Shown here: one piece after another, positions 14,756-24,357 of the stretch
How positions within the stretch are numbered: the stretch's first letter is position 1
Layout: the number at the start of each line of letters is the position of its first letter
Assembly: GCA_044356305.1 (NCBI GenBank)
Contig: JBIKWM010000003.1
Span: 124,001-188,000, forward strand
Length of the DNA: 64,000 bases
Source: JBIKWM01 sp044356305
Lineage (GTDB): Bacteria; Bacteroidota; Bacteroidia; UBA10329
Direction of reading: 5' to 3'
Position numbers and translations under genes: made by a program
Notes under the pieces: model-generated
Seen by the model: the letters and a program-made list of their open reading frames with translations, nothing else
What the model was told of the DNA's origin: nothing
Databases searched by the model: none

Positions 14756-16321
14756 ATGCGCTATACACTTACACTTCTCGCATTTGTGCCCATGGCGGCT
14801 GCCGTGGCTCAGAATCAGGCCCCGCAGATCAGCAATGTACTGTGGGATGTACCATGGGGCTCGCATCAGCTTACACTGACCTACGACCTTACCGATGCCG
14901 AGGGCGATGCTAGCACGGTGCATCTCTTGATCAGTGACGATGGCGGTACCAGCCACGTGGTGAACGTGGGCACCAAGACCGGCCATGTGGGCGCGGGCAT
15001 CGCCCCGGGCACCGACCGCCAGATTGTTTGGGATTTTGACACCATCTCTAACATATACGCCTATTCCCTGCGGTTGGTGGCCGATGATGGCCAGGTACCG
15101 ACCGTGCAGGAGATCGTTGATCAGATAGATTCTGTCAATCTGCTCAACGACCTTCAGCAGGTGGCCGGAATTCGTCATTACCAGACTGATCCTGCACATC
15201 TGCAGGAGGTACGCGACCTAATCACCCAGCGCTTCACCCAGGCCGGGCTCATGGTTCGCAATCAGGAGTTCCCAAGGGCCGGTGTCACGGGCATAAACAT
15301 AATTGGCCGCAAACCCGGTCTGGCCGATGAGCGACCCACCTACATAATGGATGCGCATTATGATGGCGTGAGCAATACCGCAGGGGCCGATGACAACGGA
15401 TCTGGTGTGGTGGGCTTCTTAGAGGCCATGCGCGTGCTAGCTCCCTACAACTTTGCCCGTTCAATTGATTTTATCGGGTTTGATTTTGAAGAGACCGTTA
15501 GCCTGAGCGGATTATATGGCAGCCAGAAATTTGTGGAAGAGGGAATCATGTCATACGAGGATATTCAAGGAGTGATCAATTACGAGACCATGGCCTATTA
15601 CTCCGATGTGCCCAATTCCCAGAGCGTGCCCACAGGATTCGGCACGTTGTTCCCTGCCCAGGTGGCGGCACTTGAGGCCGATGAGTATCGCGGCAATTTC
15701 ATAGTCAATGCTGGCGACTCTGAAAGTGCTGATCTGGCGCAGGCATTTGAGGATGCTGCTGCTGCCTATGTGCCCGAACTGAAGGTGACGACCCTAGTGG
15801 TGCCACTCAACGGTTCGATAGCACCGGATCTGATGAGAAGCGATCATGCCCATTTCTGGTTGGCCGATGTCCCGGCACTTATGCTCACCGATGGGGCAAA
15901 CCTGCGCAATCCGAACTATCATACCCCGAACGACACCATCGGGTCGCTCAATTTCACTTTCATGTCGCGCGTGGTGAAAGCTGCCACGGCCACCCTCATC
16001 GAATGGGCCGGATTGCAGAACAGCACCTATGTCGATGTTGAGATACTGAACAGTGCGGTGCCGCTGGCCACCGGTGGTTGCGAGTTGAATCTGTGGCCCA
16101 ACCCATCGGGTGGGGTGTTTCATGTGCAGGGCGGTGGGTGTTTCGGCCCCAGGGCCACAGCCCACATTTACGGTCTCGATGGGCGCGAAGTGTCGAGCCG
16201 TGCTGCCACGACCCATGGCGACCGACTCACTTTCGATTTTCAGGGCATGGCATGCGGGACCTATTTCCTGCGTGTGCAGGATGGGACAACCGCTGCCGTG
16301 CGCAAGGTCGTGATACGCTGA
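14756..16321 (+). CDS. secreted M28-family metallopeptidase with T9SS sorting domain
   Basis: The 521-residue exported protein has four parts: a signal peptide (residues 1-19), a beta-sandwich-like N-terminal domain (about 22-105), an M28 aminopeptidase domain (about 120-425), and a type-A sorting domain starting at LNLWPNPSGG (about 445-521). Zinc ligands of the family are visible: His in MDAHYDG, Asp in ADDNGSG, the catalytic Glu pair in DFEE, Asp in SADLAQ or the following segment, and His in NYHTPNDT. It should cleave N-terminal residues from peptides outside the cell and stay on the surface through the type IX system. It is a single gene followed by rbfA. Confidence 0.92.
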   Translation: MRYTLTLLAFVPMAAAVAQNQAPQISNVLWDVPWGSHQLTLTYDLTDAEGDASTVHLLISDDGGTSHVVNVGTKTGHVGAGIAPGTDRQIVWDFDTISNIYAYSLRLVADDGQVPTVQEIVDQIDSVNLLNDLQQVAGIRHYQTDPAHLQEVRDLITQRFTQAGLMVRNQEFPRAGVTGINIIGRKPGLADERPTYIMDAHYDGVSNTAGADDNGSGVVGFLEAMRVLAPYNFARSIDFIGFDFEETVSLSGLYGSQKFVEEGIMSYEDIQGVINYETMAYYSDVPNSQSVPTGFGTLFPAQVAALEADEYRGNFIVNAGDSESADLAQAFEDAAAAYVPELKVTTLVVPLNGSIAPDLMRSDHAHFWLADVPALMLTDGANLRNPNYHTPNDTIGSLNFTFMSRVVKAATATLIEWAGLQNSTYVDVEILNSAVPLATGGCELNLWPNPSGGVFHVQGGGCFGPRATAHIYGLDGREVSSRAATTHGDRLTFDFQGMACGTYFLRVQDGTTAAVRKVVIR

Positions 16322-16334
16322 GAGGGACGTACGG

Positions 16335-16342
16335 TAAATTCG
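16335..16342 (+). promoter_or_regulatory. -7-like element of rbfA
   Basis: Reads TAAATTCG, a weaker match to TAnnTTTG, and ends five bases before the rbfA ATG at 16348. Confidence 0.4.
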
Positions 16343-16347
16343 CCCCC

Positions 16348-16689
16348 ATGGAAACTACCCGGCAACAGAAGGTGGCCCGCCTGCTTCAGCGCGATCTGGG
16401 GTCGTGGTTTCATCGCAACGGGCCGCGTTATGCCCCCGGGGGAATGATCACCGTCACGGTGGTGCGCATCAGCCCCGACCTCAGCCTCGCCAAGGTGTAC
16501 CTGAGCATTTTTGCCACCCCCGACAGGCTGGCCTCCATGCGCGCAATAGCCGAGGACAACTGGCTGATAAGGCGCGACCTGGCCTCCATGGTGGGCAAAC
16601 AGTTGCGCATAGTCCCAGAGCTGAATCTCTACCTCGATGACTCGCTCGATGAGGCCTTGCGAATCGAGCAACTGCTCAACAACGGCTGA
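16348..16689 (+). CDS. rbfA: 30S ribosome-binding factor A
   Basis: RbfA is a KH-fold factor that binds the immature small subunit and helps process the 5' end of 16S rRNA, important in the cold. The 113-residue product starts TTRQQKVARLLQRDL, contains VVRISPDLSLAKVYLSIF near residue 37, and ends with PELNLYLDDSLDEALRIEQL; all are family hallmarks. The frame continues open far upstream into the peptidase gene, but the ATG at 16348 is the natural start. The stop codon shares a base with the start of the ABC permease (TGATG), a pairing of rbfA with a LolC/E-like gene that recurs in Bacteroidota. Confidence 0.93.
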   Translation: METTRQQKVARLLQRDLGSWFHRNGPRYAPGGMITVTVVRISPDLSLAKVYLSIFATPDRLASMRAIAEDNWLIRRDLASMVGKQLRIVPELNLYLDDSLDEALRIEQLLNNG

Positions 16690-17933
16690 TGGACCGTCAG
16701 GGTCTTGCCTTCCTCATAGGGCGCAGGTACCTCTTCTCAAAGAAGTCGCATAACGCCATCAACATCATCACGGGCATTTCGGTGGTCGGTGTGGCAGTGG
16801 TCACAGCGGCCATGGTCATCGTCCTGTCAGTGTTCAACGGGTTCGAGGGGCTGGTGGTGTCGCTCTATAGCTCATTCGACCCTCCCGTCCTCATCACCCC
16901 ATCAAGAGGCAAGGTCTTTTTGCTGGATGATGAAGTGCGCCAGCGCATCGCCACGGTCAATGGCGTGAACGATGTGGTAGAGGTATTGGAGGAGAATTGC
17001 CTGGTGCGCTATCGCGATAGGCAGCATTTTGCCACGGTGAAAGGCGTGAGCGATGGTTTTATTGCGCTTGCTGGGATGGATAGCCTGATGACCGATGGCG
17101 TGGCCACCTTGCAGCACGACAGCCTACCACAGGCCCTGTTGGGGCAGGGCGTTGCCTATTTCATCTCGGCCAACATGCACGACCCGTTTTACCCCATAGA
17201 GTTGTATGTGCCCAGACGTGGGGCAGGTTCGTCCACCGATCCTTCGCGCGCTTTCAGCACCCGCTCTGTGTATCCGGCCGGGGTGTTCTCGGTGCAGCAC
17301 GATGTGGATGTGCGCTACATTGTTGTGCCCATAAGCCTGGCCCGCGACCTGCTCGACCGTCAGGGATACGTCAGCGCACTGGCCATAAGTCTGGCTGATG
17401 GGGCTGAGGCCGATCCGGTGATAACAATATTGCAGACCGCCTTGGGCCCCGATTTCGTTGTGCGCGACCGCTTCAAGCAGCACGCTTTGCTTTACAGTGT
17501 GATGCAATCAGAGAAATGGGCCGTGTTCCTCATCCTTGCATTCATCCTCATGATCAGTATCTTCAATGTGACCGGCTCGCTCACTATGCTCATCTTGGAG
17601 AAAAAGAGAGATGTGGCCATACTCCGCAGCATGGGTGCCGACACCCGGTTGGTGCGCAGGATATTTCTTACCGAGGGTATGCAGATTGTGCTGATAGGGG
17701 CCGTGGCGGGTATCGCTATCGGGCTATTTGTATGCTGGTTGCAACAGAATTTCGGGCTGGTGCGGCTCAATACTGATGGCAGCTACGTGGTGCAGGCCTA
17801 TCCGGTACTGGTAAAATGGTCAGATGTGCTCAACGTGTGCCTCACTGTAGTGGGCATCGGAGCGGTGGCATCGGCAGTGCCGGTGCTGGGCCTTGTGCGC
17901 AATACGGTCGCGGTGCGCCTCAGCGCCTCCTGA
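16689..17933 (+). CDS. LolC/E-type ABC transporter permease
   Basis: This 414-residue inner-membrane protein has the typical LolC/E or MacB-like plan. One N-terminal membrane segment (about 22-48) is followed by a large periplasmic domain (about 50-270) and three membrane segments near the C terminus (about 280-305, 330-355 and 375-400). The opening RRYLFSKKSHNAINIITGIS and the segment LEKKRDVAILRSMGA before the third membrane helix are family signatures. Such permeases drive lipoprotein release to the outer membrane or export with a separate ATPase; no ATPase gene is next to it. The start overlaps the rbfA stop. It ends 15 bases before the convergent FKBP gene. Confidence 0.9.
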   Translation: MDRQGLAFLIGRRYLFSKKSHNAINIITGISVVGVAVVTAAMVIVLSVFNGFEGLVVSLYSSFDPPVLITPSRGKVFLLDDEVRQRIATVNGVNDVVEVLEENCLVRYRDRQHFATVKGVSDGFIALAGMDSLMTDGVATLQHDSLPQALLGQGVAYFISANMHDPFYPIELYVPRRGAGSSTDPSRAFSTRSVYPAGVFSVQHDVDVRYIVVPISLARDLLDRQGYVSALAISLADGAEADPVITILQTALGPDFVVRDRFKQHALLYSVMQSEKWAVFLILAFILMISIFNVTGSLTMLILEKKRDVAILRSMGADTRLVRRIFLTEGMQIVLIGAVAGIAIGLFVCWLQQNFGLVRLNTDGSYVVQAYPVLVKWSDVLNVCLTVVGIGAVASAVPVLGLVRNTVAVRLSAS

Positions 17934-17948
17934 CGACCCTCAGATCTC

Positions 17949-18467
17949 TCAGTGATGGTGGCCTCCTGGCCCGTGAACGTGGCCATGGGCTATCTCTTCG
18001 GCCGTGGCAGGGCGCACATCCTTTACCTTTCCCTTGAAGCGCAGGTGCTGCCCGGCCATGGGGTGGTTGAAATCGAGCGAGACATGCTCGGCACCCACAT
18101 CGACTATGGTGCCGCTGTGAACATGGCCATGCTCGTCCTGCATCTGCACCGATCCGCCCTTGACAATGCGCGAGTGGTCGACACGTCCGCTCTCATCAGC
18201 AAACGTGCCTACCGGTACGTCAAACACAGCTTCTTCGTCTGTCTCACCGTAACCATCGGCCGGACTCACCCAGAACTCGAAATCGTCACCGGCTCTTTTT
18301 CCCGCCAGATTCTCCTCAAAACCCTTGATCAGTCCTCCACCACCGAATAGGAACACGAACGGATGCGCATCCGATGTCTCTTCAATGAAAGTGGGTATGT
18401 CCATATCGCCCTTGCGCGCACTGAGCGAGTAGGAGAGCGTCACAACGGAATGAAGGCCTATCTGCAT
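17949..18467 (-). CDS. FKBP-type peptidyl-prolyl isomerase, SlyD-like
   Basis: The 172-residue cytoplasmic protein has the SlyD layout: a split FKBP domain (about residues 5-70 and 125-150) around an insert-in-flap chaperone domain. The start SVVTLSYSL, the segment FGGGGLIKGFEENLAG and the end of the core near LDFNHPMAGQ are all family-like. The tail is rich in histidine (HGHVHGPGGHHH), as in metal-binding SlyD proteins that deliver nickel or buffer metals; whether that applies here is inference. It is monocistronic and convergent with the ABC permease. A 275-base gap without visible genes separates it from the FAD oxidoreductase gene. Confidence 0.9.
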   Translation of the reverse strand: MQIGLHSVVTLSYSLSARKGDMDIPTFIEETSDAHPFVFLFGGGGLIKGFEENLAGKRAGDDFEFWVSPADGYGETDEEAVFDVPVGTFADESGRVDHSRIVKGGSVQMQDEHGHVHSGTIVDVGAEHVSLDFNHPMAGQHLRFKGKVKDVRPATAEEIAHGHVHGPGGHHH

Positions 18468-18742
18468 GGCGGGTGTTTTTGTGAGGGCGCATAGGTAGGG
18501 ATAAATCGGGGTTCCGATGCAGGCAGTGAACCGGTCGTTCAGTATCTCCCTTACTCTCTGTTATTGGTTCAAAGTGGTGCACAACCTCAATACCATCACG
18601 GTTCAGGTTCAATGATCAATGTGCAATGGCTGATGCCAATTGCTCAGTAGCAAGTTTTGAATCTCATTCTCATAAAAAGGGAAATGACGATGCGCTAAGT
18701 ACGCGTAGATGCATGGCCATCATACGTTGCGCGAATTGCCGT

Positions 18743-19882
18743 TCATACCTCGCTCAGCACCATGTCGGCTGCTTTGCGCCCGATGTCGGTGCCTAAGGCC
18801 ACGCCCATGCCGCCCATGCGTACCGAGCAGGTGATGTGCGGCCTGAGATGTCTGATGATCACATGCTTATGGGTACCCAGACCCATGGTGCCCGCCCAGC
18901 GGTGCTCCACGGTGTAGGTATGGTGCGGCAGTATCACATGGCGCAGCAGGGTATCGAGAGCGGCCTGGATGCGTGGCGTGGTGGTCTGGTCGGTGGTCTG
19001 CTCCTCCTCTATGGCCAGATTGCGCCCTCCGCCCAACAGCACGCGCTGGCCCACATTGCGGAAATAGAAGTAACCCTCGTCCATATGGAAGGTGCCCGAG
19101 AGCTGTAATCCAGGCACCGGTGCGGTTATAAGCACCTGCGCCCTTGCGGGGCGCACATCCAGATCGGGCAGCAGTTGCTGCGCAAAACCATTGGTGGCCA
19201 CATGCACATGCCCTGCTTTGAATGGGCCGATAGAGGTGGTGAGTACAATGCCGTTCCCATTCTCCTCTATTTTCTCCACCCTCAGCCCGCACAGCACACG
19301 CACCCCGCACCCTATGGCCTTGGCATATAGCGCGCTGAACAGACGGCCGGTGTCAATGCTGCCCTCATGTCGGTTCAGTATCATGTGCTTCACTTGGCGC
19401 AGTCCCTGAGGGGCAGTCTGTGCGTCTGCATGGCAATAGGTATCGGTCAGCCCGAGACGATGGTTGAGCTCAGAATTGAACCTCTCCATCAGCGCTGTGG
19501 CTGCTTCGTATTGCGTGGTATGACCATCTTGAAATACTTCATACCCGCCCACAGGCAGGTAACCTATGGCTGCATCACCCAGCAGTGCCCTCAGCGACAA
19601 CAGGCCGTTGTAACGGGCTGTTATAAGCTCCAGAACATCATTGAGTGACGAATGTCTGAGGTCGGCCGCCAGCTCGCTCAGGCTTCCGAAGCAGGCAAAT
19701 CCCGCATTGCGCGTGCTTGCCCCCGAGGGCAACAGGCCTGCCTCTAGAACCAGCACCTTCAGTCTAGGGGCTTTCTCCTTAAGGAAGATGGCGGTTGTTA
19801 GGCCCACTATCCCGGCCCCGACCACCACTACATCAACCCCTCTGAAATACTCCTCAAGCTCCCAATGGCTAAGCTTATCCAT
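18743..19882 (-). CDS. FAD-dependent oxidoreductase, DAO family
   Basis: This 379-residue soluble protein has a Rossmann FAD-binding loop VVGAGIVGLTTAIFLKE near residue 20 and a C-terminal GGMGVALGTDIGRKAADM segment that completes the FAD site. This is the plan of glycine or D-amino-acid oxidases and related dehydrogenases. The N-terminal LSHWELEEYF resembles Bacteroidota members of the family that begin near a Trp-Glu pair. I therefore choose the ATG at 19882 over one four codons upstream (19894) or the longer frame to 19987. The substrate cannot be read from the sequence. It is transcribed divergently from the large coiled-coil gene. Confidence 0.88.
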   Translation of the reverse strand: MDKLSHWELEEYFRGVDVVVVGAGIVGLTTAIFLKEKAPRLKVLVLEAGLLPSGASTRNAGFACFGSLSELAADLRHSSLNDVLELITARYNGLLSLRALLGDAAIGYLPVGGYEVFQDGHTTQYEAATALMERFNSELNHRLGLTDTYCHADAQTAPQGLRQVKHMILNRHEGSIDTGRLFSALYAKAIGCGVRVLCGLRVEKIEENGNGIVLTTSIGPFKAGHVHVATNGFAQQLLPDLDVRPARAQVLITAPVPGLQLSGTFHMDEGYFYFRNVGQRVLLGGGRNLAIEEEQTTDQTTTPRIQAALDTLLRHVILPHHTYTVEHRWAGTMGLGTHKHVIIRHLRPHITCSVRMGGMGVALGTDIGRKAADMVLSEV

Positions 19883-19920
19883 GTGCCTTTCCATGCCTGT
19901 CTCACTTTGACGCGCCTTGT

Positions 19921-19928
19921 TACCTTCG
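19921..19928 (+). promoter_or_regulatory. -7-like element of the coiled-coil gene
   Basis: Reads TACCTTCG, one base from consensus, and ends 31 bases before the ATG at 19960 and 67 before the alternative ATG at 19996. Confidence 0.4.
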
Positions 19929-19959
19929 TCAGCAATTTCTCCGCAATGTAGCCCCGCAC

Positions 19960-22900
19960 ATGGGCACCGAGCAAGCAATGACCGCACGTCCTATCATGAC
20001 CCGGCAGGTATTACGCCACTTCACTTCCATCATTATACTTATCTCGCTGAGTGTGAGCGCTTGGGCGCAGCAGTCGTTAGAGATAATCGGTGCTGTCAAA
20101 GATGGTGTCAAGGGAATGCCCGATGTTAAAGTGACCCTGATGAAGGATAACAAGGTGGTGCGGCACGTAAGTACGAACGCCACCGGTAAGTTCAACTTCA
20201 GTTTCGATGCCAATGCCGATTACCTCATCATTGTGAGCAAGGACAGCTATGTCACCAAGTCCATCGCTTTCAATACTCGGGTGCCGGCTGAGGCAGGCCC
20301 GACATGGGATTTTGACTTCATCGTTGAACTGTTCCGCGACATGCCCGGACTCGATAAAGGTGTGTACCGCAACCCCGTGGCCAAGGTCTATTTCAACAAG
20401 GCGATCAACGACTTTGATTATGACCTCGACTACGCCATGGATTTCCAGAAGCGCGAGCAGGAGGTGAAGAAGCAGATAGAAGAACTTCAGGTAAACAAGG
20501 AGAAAGAAGAAAAGGCCAAGCAGGCCGCTGCTGCTCAGGCCCTTAAGGATCAGGAGAAGGCTGCTGCCGAGAAAGCCAAACAGGATGCGACCCAGCTAAA
20601 GGATAAACAGACCCGATTTGAGCAGATGCTGGCAGCGGCCGAGACCGCAGTGAAGCAGCAGAAGTATGATGATGCCCTTGCCAAACTGAAGGAGGCTGAA
20701 CAGCTTTTCCCTGAGGATTTCAGACCATCGCAGCGCAGCGAGGAGATAACCGCCCTCAAAGAGGCGGCTGCTGTCAAGGCCAATGAGCAAAAGGCAAAAG
20801 AAGACCGTTTTACGAAGGTCAAATCAGAGGCCGATCAGCTATTTGTGATCGGAGAACTCAAAGAAGCAAAGGCCCAATATCAGGAGGCGCTAAAGATTAA
20901 AGCCGATTCCAAGGAGATTTCTGACATCATCAAGCAGATTGATGGCCAATTGGCACAGAAGACCAAGGAGGCTGAGGAGCAGAAGAAGCGCCAGGGCGAG
21001 ATAGAGCAGATGATCCGCGTGGGCGATGAGCAGTTCAAGGCTGGCCGGTTTGCTGATGCAAAAGGGACATTTCAGAAGGCAGCTGTGCTTGCGCCAGATG
21101 ACCAGCGCCTACAGAACCGAATAACCGAATCGACCGCCAGACTTGAGGAGGAGAGCCGCAAACAGGCGCAGGATCAGGCCAGGCAGAAAGAGTTTGAGCA
21201 GACAGTGGTCGAGGCGGCAAAGGCCGAGAAGGCCGGTGATCTGGCCAAAGCCAAGGAGAATTACACCAATGCCGCACAGATACTTCCCGACTCGCCCATT
21301 GCCCGCGATGGCATGGCGCGCACCACAGCGGCCATAGCCGCCAAAGCCAAGGAGGAAGAGGAGAAACGCAAGGTTACAGAGCAGTATGAGGCTCTAGTGG
21401 CCGAGGCGCAGAAGATGATGGCTGCTGCGCAGTACGATGAGGCTGTGCGCAAACTGGAGCAGGCCGATGTCGTTAAACCGGGCAACAAGGATCTGGGCAA
21501 ACTCATGGCCCAGGCCCGTGCCGGGGCCGAGGAGGCGCGCAAGAAGGCAGCTGAGGATTTGGCCATAGGCAAGCAGTTCGCCTCGGCCATGAGTGAGGGC
21601 CGTGTGGCCATGGAGCGCAAGGAGTTGGATGGTGCCATTGCAGCGTTCACAAAGGCCATCAAGCTCAGACCTGAAGATGCCGATGCCAAATCAGCCCTTC
21701 AGAATGCCACCGACACCAAGGCCGCCCTGGCCAAGGCCGAAGAGGAGAAACGGGGAAAGGAACAGCGCTATATCAAACTGCTGCAGGATGGAGAGACAGC
21801 CATCATGGCCGATGATTTCAGTAAAGCGGAAGGCATCTATGTATCGGCTGTTGAACTGATGCCCGAGCGCAAAGAGGCAAGTGTCCAATTGGTCAAGATC
21901 AGATCAGAGCTTGAGCGGAGGAAACGTGCTGAAGAGGAGGCCATGAAGCGTAAGACCGAATTGGAAGTTCTTTTTACTGAGGCTGAGAAGCTGTTCGGTC
22001 AGCAGAACTACGAGGGCGCCAAGCTTACATACAAAAGAGTGCTTGACCTTGATAAGGAACACGCGGCATCAAATGCGAGGATAAAGGAGATTGATGAGCT
22101 TTTGGCCCGCTTGGAATGGGAAAAGAAGGCCAAGAAGGAGGCACAGGAGGCATACGACCGGTTCATGGCTGCTGGCAACGAGGCCCTTACAGCCAAACGA
22201 TATGACAAGGCTCGCGATGCATACTCCAGCGCGGCACAGGCACTGCCCGAATCGACTGAACCTGCCCGCAAGATCGCAGAGATTGACGAGGCCCTCGCCC
22301 GTATCCGGGCGGCTGAGGATCAGCAGCTCGAAACAGATCAGAAGTATGTTGATCAGGTGATGAAGGCTGAGGAACAGTACAAGGCAGAGCAATTTGAGGA
22401 GGCCATCATCACATTCCGGTCGGCCAGCACCCTTAAGCCCAATGAGAAACTGCCCATCAAGCGTATCGCAGAGATAGAAGAATTATTGGCCCAGAAGAAA
22501 AAGGAGGAAGAGCGCAAACGTGCTGATGAGCTGGCCCAACAGCAGGCTGAACAGGCCAGGATGCGCGAGGCTGAGGAGAAACAGCGTCTTGATGCCGAAC
22601 GTGCCCGGTTGGAAGAGGAACGGAAAAGAGCTGAGGGCGAAGCAGTCCGATTGGCTGAGGTTGAGCGGCAGAAACAGATTGAGGAGGCCAAGGCTAAAGA
22701 ATTGGAGCGTCAACGCAAAGAGCAGGAGCAGCGCGTGTTGGAGTTTCAGGCAAAGGAGGCCAAACGACTTCAGTTTGAAGAGGCCGAGAAGGCAAGACTG
22801 GTACTTGAGGCCGAGCGCGAGCGAACAGAACGTGAGAAGCAGGCCGCTGCTGAGGCAGAGGATGCTCGTCTAGCCGCGGAGGAAGAGGCCCGCAAAGAGG

Positions 22901-24162
22901 CCCGCCTAAGGGCAGAACAGGAGGAGATATTGCGTAAACAGGAACTTGAGAAACAGAAGCTTCAAGAAGAACTTGATCGCACAGCCGAAGAGGATGCCAA
23001 GCGAATGGAGGCCGAAGCTGAGGCCATCATGAAGAAACGCATGGAAGATGCCGAGGCCCGTATGCGCGCTGAAGTGGAAGCCAAATTGCGCAAGGAATTT
23101 GAGCAACAGTACGACCGCGAGGTGAAAGCAGCTGAGTTGGCCCGTCAGGCAGAGTTGGCCAAGGCTGCGCAGGTGGCACGCGATCAGGAACTTGCCGAGC
23201 GCGAGCGGATCAAGGAAGAACAGAATGCCGAGGCCCAACGGGTTGCAAGGGCCAAGGCCGAAGAAGAGGAGAGACTACGCAAAGAGGAGGAAATGCGGCT
23301 GCGAATGGAGGCCGAGCGTGTGGCGATGGAGGCAAAGTTGAAAGCTGAGCAGGAACGATTGGACAGGCAAGAGGCCGAACTGAAGTTGAAGGCCGAACAG
23401 GCTAGGATAGAAGCAGAGAAGCTGGCTGCCCGTGCGGCAGAGCTGGAGGCACGTAAACTGCGCGAGGAAGAAGAGCGCAGGGTAGCCCTCGAAGCTGCCG
23501 AGAAAGCCAAGTTCGCAGCTGAACAGGAGCGGCTGGCTCGAGAGGAGGCTCAGAAGATTGCTGATGACAAGAAACGGGAAGAGGCAAGATTGAAAGCCGA
23601 AGAGGAGAGAATAAAACTAGAGGAAGATGCCGCCAAAAAGCGCTTTGCCGCTGAGCAGTACGCTGCTGCTGCAAAGGAGCGAGAGGCACGCGAGAAGCAG
23701 TTGGCCGAGGAGAAGGAGCGGATTCGAAAAGAAGAGATCGCTCAGAAGGAAAAGAACTACAAGGACAAGATTGAGTTTGAGAAGAAGTCGGTTGAGATTG
23801 CCAAACAGAGTGCAGCCGAGGCTCGAGGGGGTTACGAAGACGATGTGAGGAGAAAACTTCAGGCTGAGTACGATGCCAAGCGCGCAACTTTGGGGCTTGA
23901 GGAGGTAAAGAAGAATACCGAGGATGCACTCAAGGCCAAGCCATCAGCATTTCAGCAAGACCTATCTGCGAAGTACCCGAAAGGGATAACTGAGGAGCGC
24001 GATGTGAAACCGAATCAGGAGATTACCATCATTGTGGTCAACCGAGGGGATGGATTTCCCAATGAGTTCCGAAAGGTGCGCTGGAACTGGGGCGGGGTCT
24101 ACTTCTTCAAGAACGGGGAGAGTACAAGCAAACAGATATTCGAATCGGAGACCAAGTGGTAA
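19960..24162 (+). CDS. giant exported TPR and coiled-coil protein
   Basis: The product is 1400 residues with four regions. A signal sequence with a long polar leader ends SAWAQ near residue 37. A carboxypeptidase-regulatory-like beta domain follows (about 40-120, containing TNATGKFNFSFDANADYLI). Next come about eight to nine TPR-like helical hairpins (about 225-860), each near YDDALAKLKEAEQLFPED. After that is an almost unbroken Glu/Lys/Arg/Ala-rich coiled coil (about 870-1320), and the small C-terminal domain ends near NGESTSKQIFESETKW. It probably acts in the periplasm, where the TPRs could bind a partner and the coil could span a distance. The start may instead be the ATG at 19996. No function is known to me. 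A terminator and tRNA-Gln follow. Confidence 0.88.
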   Translation: MGTEQAMTARPIMTRQVLRHFTSIIILISLSVSAWAQQSLEIIGAVKDGVKGMPDVKVTLMKDNKVVRHVSTNATGKFNFSFDANADYLIIVSKDSYVTKSIAFNTRVPAEAGPTWDFDFIVELFRDMPGLDKGVYRNPVAKVYFNKAINDFDYDLDYAMDFQKREQEVKKQIEELQVNKEKEEKAKQAAAAQALKDQEKAAAEKAKQDATQLKDKQTRFEQMLAAAETAVKQQKYDDALAKLKEAEQLFPEDFRPSQRSEEITALKEAAAVKANEQKAKEDRFTKVKSEADQLFVIGELKEAKAQYQEALKIKADSKEISDIIKQIDGQLAQKTKEAEEQKKRQGEIEQMIRVGDEQFKAGRFADAKGTFQKAAVLAPDDQRLQNRITESTARLEEESRKQAQDQARQKEFEQTVVEAAKAEKAGDLAKAKENYTNAAQILPDSPIARDGMARTTAAIAAKAKEEEEKRKVTEQYEALVAEAQKMMAAAQYDEAVRKLEQADVVKPGNKDLGKLMAQARAGAEEARKKAAEDLAIGKQFASAMSEGRVAMERKELDGAIAAFTKAIKLRPEDADAKSALQNATDTKAALAKAEEEKRGKEQRYIKLLQDGETAIMADDFSKAEGIYVSAVELMPERKEASVQLVKIRSELERRKRAEEEAMKRKTELEVLFTEAEKLFGQQNYEGAKLTYKRVLDLDKEHAASNARIKEIDELLARLEWEKKAKKEAQEAYDRFMAAGNEALTAKRYDKARDAYSSAAQALPESTEPARKIAEIDEALARIRAAEDQQLETDQKYVDQVMKAEEQYKAEQFEEAIITFRSASTLKPNEKLPIKRIAEIEELLAQKKKEEERKRADELAQQQAEQARMREAEEKQRLDAERARLEEERKRAEGEAVRLAEVERQKQIEEAKAKELERQRKEQEQRVLEFQAKEAKRLQFEEAEKARLVLEAERERTEREKQAAAEAEDARLAAEEEARKEARLRAEQEEILRKQELEKQKLQEELDRTAEEDAKRMEAEAEAIMKKRMEDAEARMRAEVEAKLRKEFEQQYDREVKAAELARQAELAKAAQVARDQELAERERIKEEQNAEAQRVARAKAEEEERLRKEEEMRLRMEAERVAMEAKLKAEQERLDRQEAELKLKAEQARIEAEKLAARAAELEARKLREEEERRVALEAAEKAKFAAEQERLAREEAQKIADDKKREEARLKAEEERIKLEEDAAKKRFAAEQYAAAAKEREAREKQLAEEKERIRKEEIAQKEKNYKDKIEFEKKSVEIAKQSAAEARGGYEDDVRRKLQAEYDAKRATLGLEEVKKNTEDALKAKPSAFQQDLSAKYPKGITEERDVKPNQEITIIVVNRGDGFPNEFRKVRWNWGGVYFFKNGESTSKQIFESETKW

Positions 24163-24164
24163 AG

Positions 24165-24199
24165 AAAAAGCCCCGATGGAACGTCCATCGGGGCTTTTC
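24165..24199. terminator. bidirectional terminator between coiled-coil gene and tRNA-Gln
   Basis: Perfect 11-bp stem (24170-24180 with 24184-24194) around a three-base loop. It is flanked by an A-run upstream and a T-run downstream, so it can end both the plus-strand coiled-coil gene and the minus-strand tRNA. Confidence 0.9.
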
Positions 24200-24204
24200 T
24201 ATTG

Positions 24205-24277
24205 TTGACCGACTAGGGCTCGAACCTAGACTCTTCTCAGCCAAAGTGAGACGTGTTGCCAGTTACACCATCGGTCA
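24205..24277 (-). tRNA. tRNA-Gln (TTG)
   Basis: A 73-base cloverleaf can be folded by hand. The acceptor stem is TGACCGA with TCGGTCA, the D stem GTGT with ACAC, and the anticodon stem TCTCA with TGAGA around loop CTTTGGC (anticodon TTG). The T arm is CTAGG-TTCGAGC-CCTAG, and the discriminator base is A. CCA is not encoded. It is transcribed toward the coiled-coil gene, and the shared hairpin at 24165-24199 lies beyond its 3' end. Confidence 0.95.
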
Positions 24278-24344
24278 GAACCGGGCCGCGAAAGTAATAC
24301 TTTGCCTGAGATCGGCAATACTGGTTCCACCATTCTGCCGCAAG

Positions 24345-24352
24345 TACATTTG
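24345..24352 (+). promoter_or_regulatory. -7 promoter element of the first O-antigen ligase-like gene
   Basis: Reads TACATTTG and ends five bases before a GTG codon at 24358. This supports that GTG as the start and a near-leaderless transcript. Confidence 0.6.
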
Positions 24353-24357
24353 ACGCT

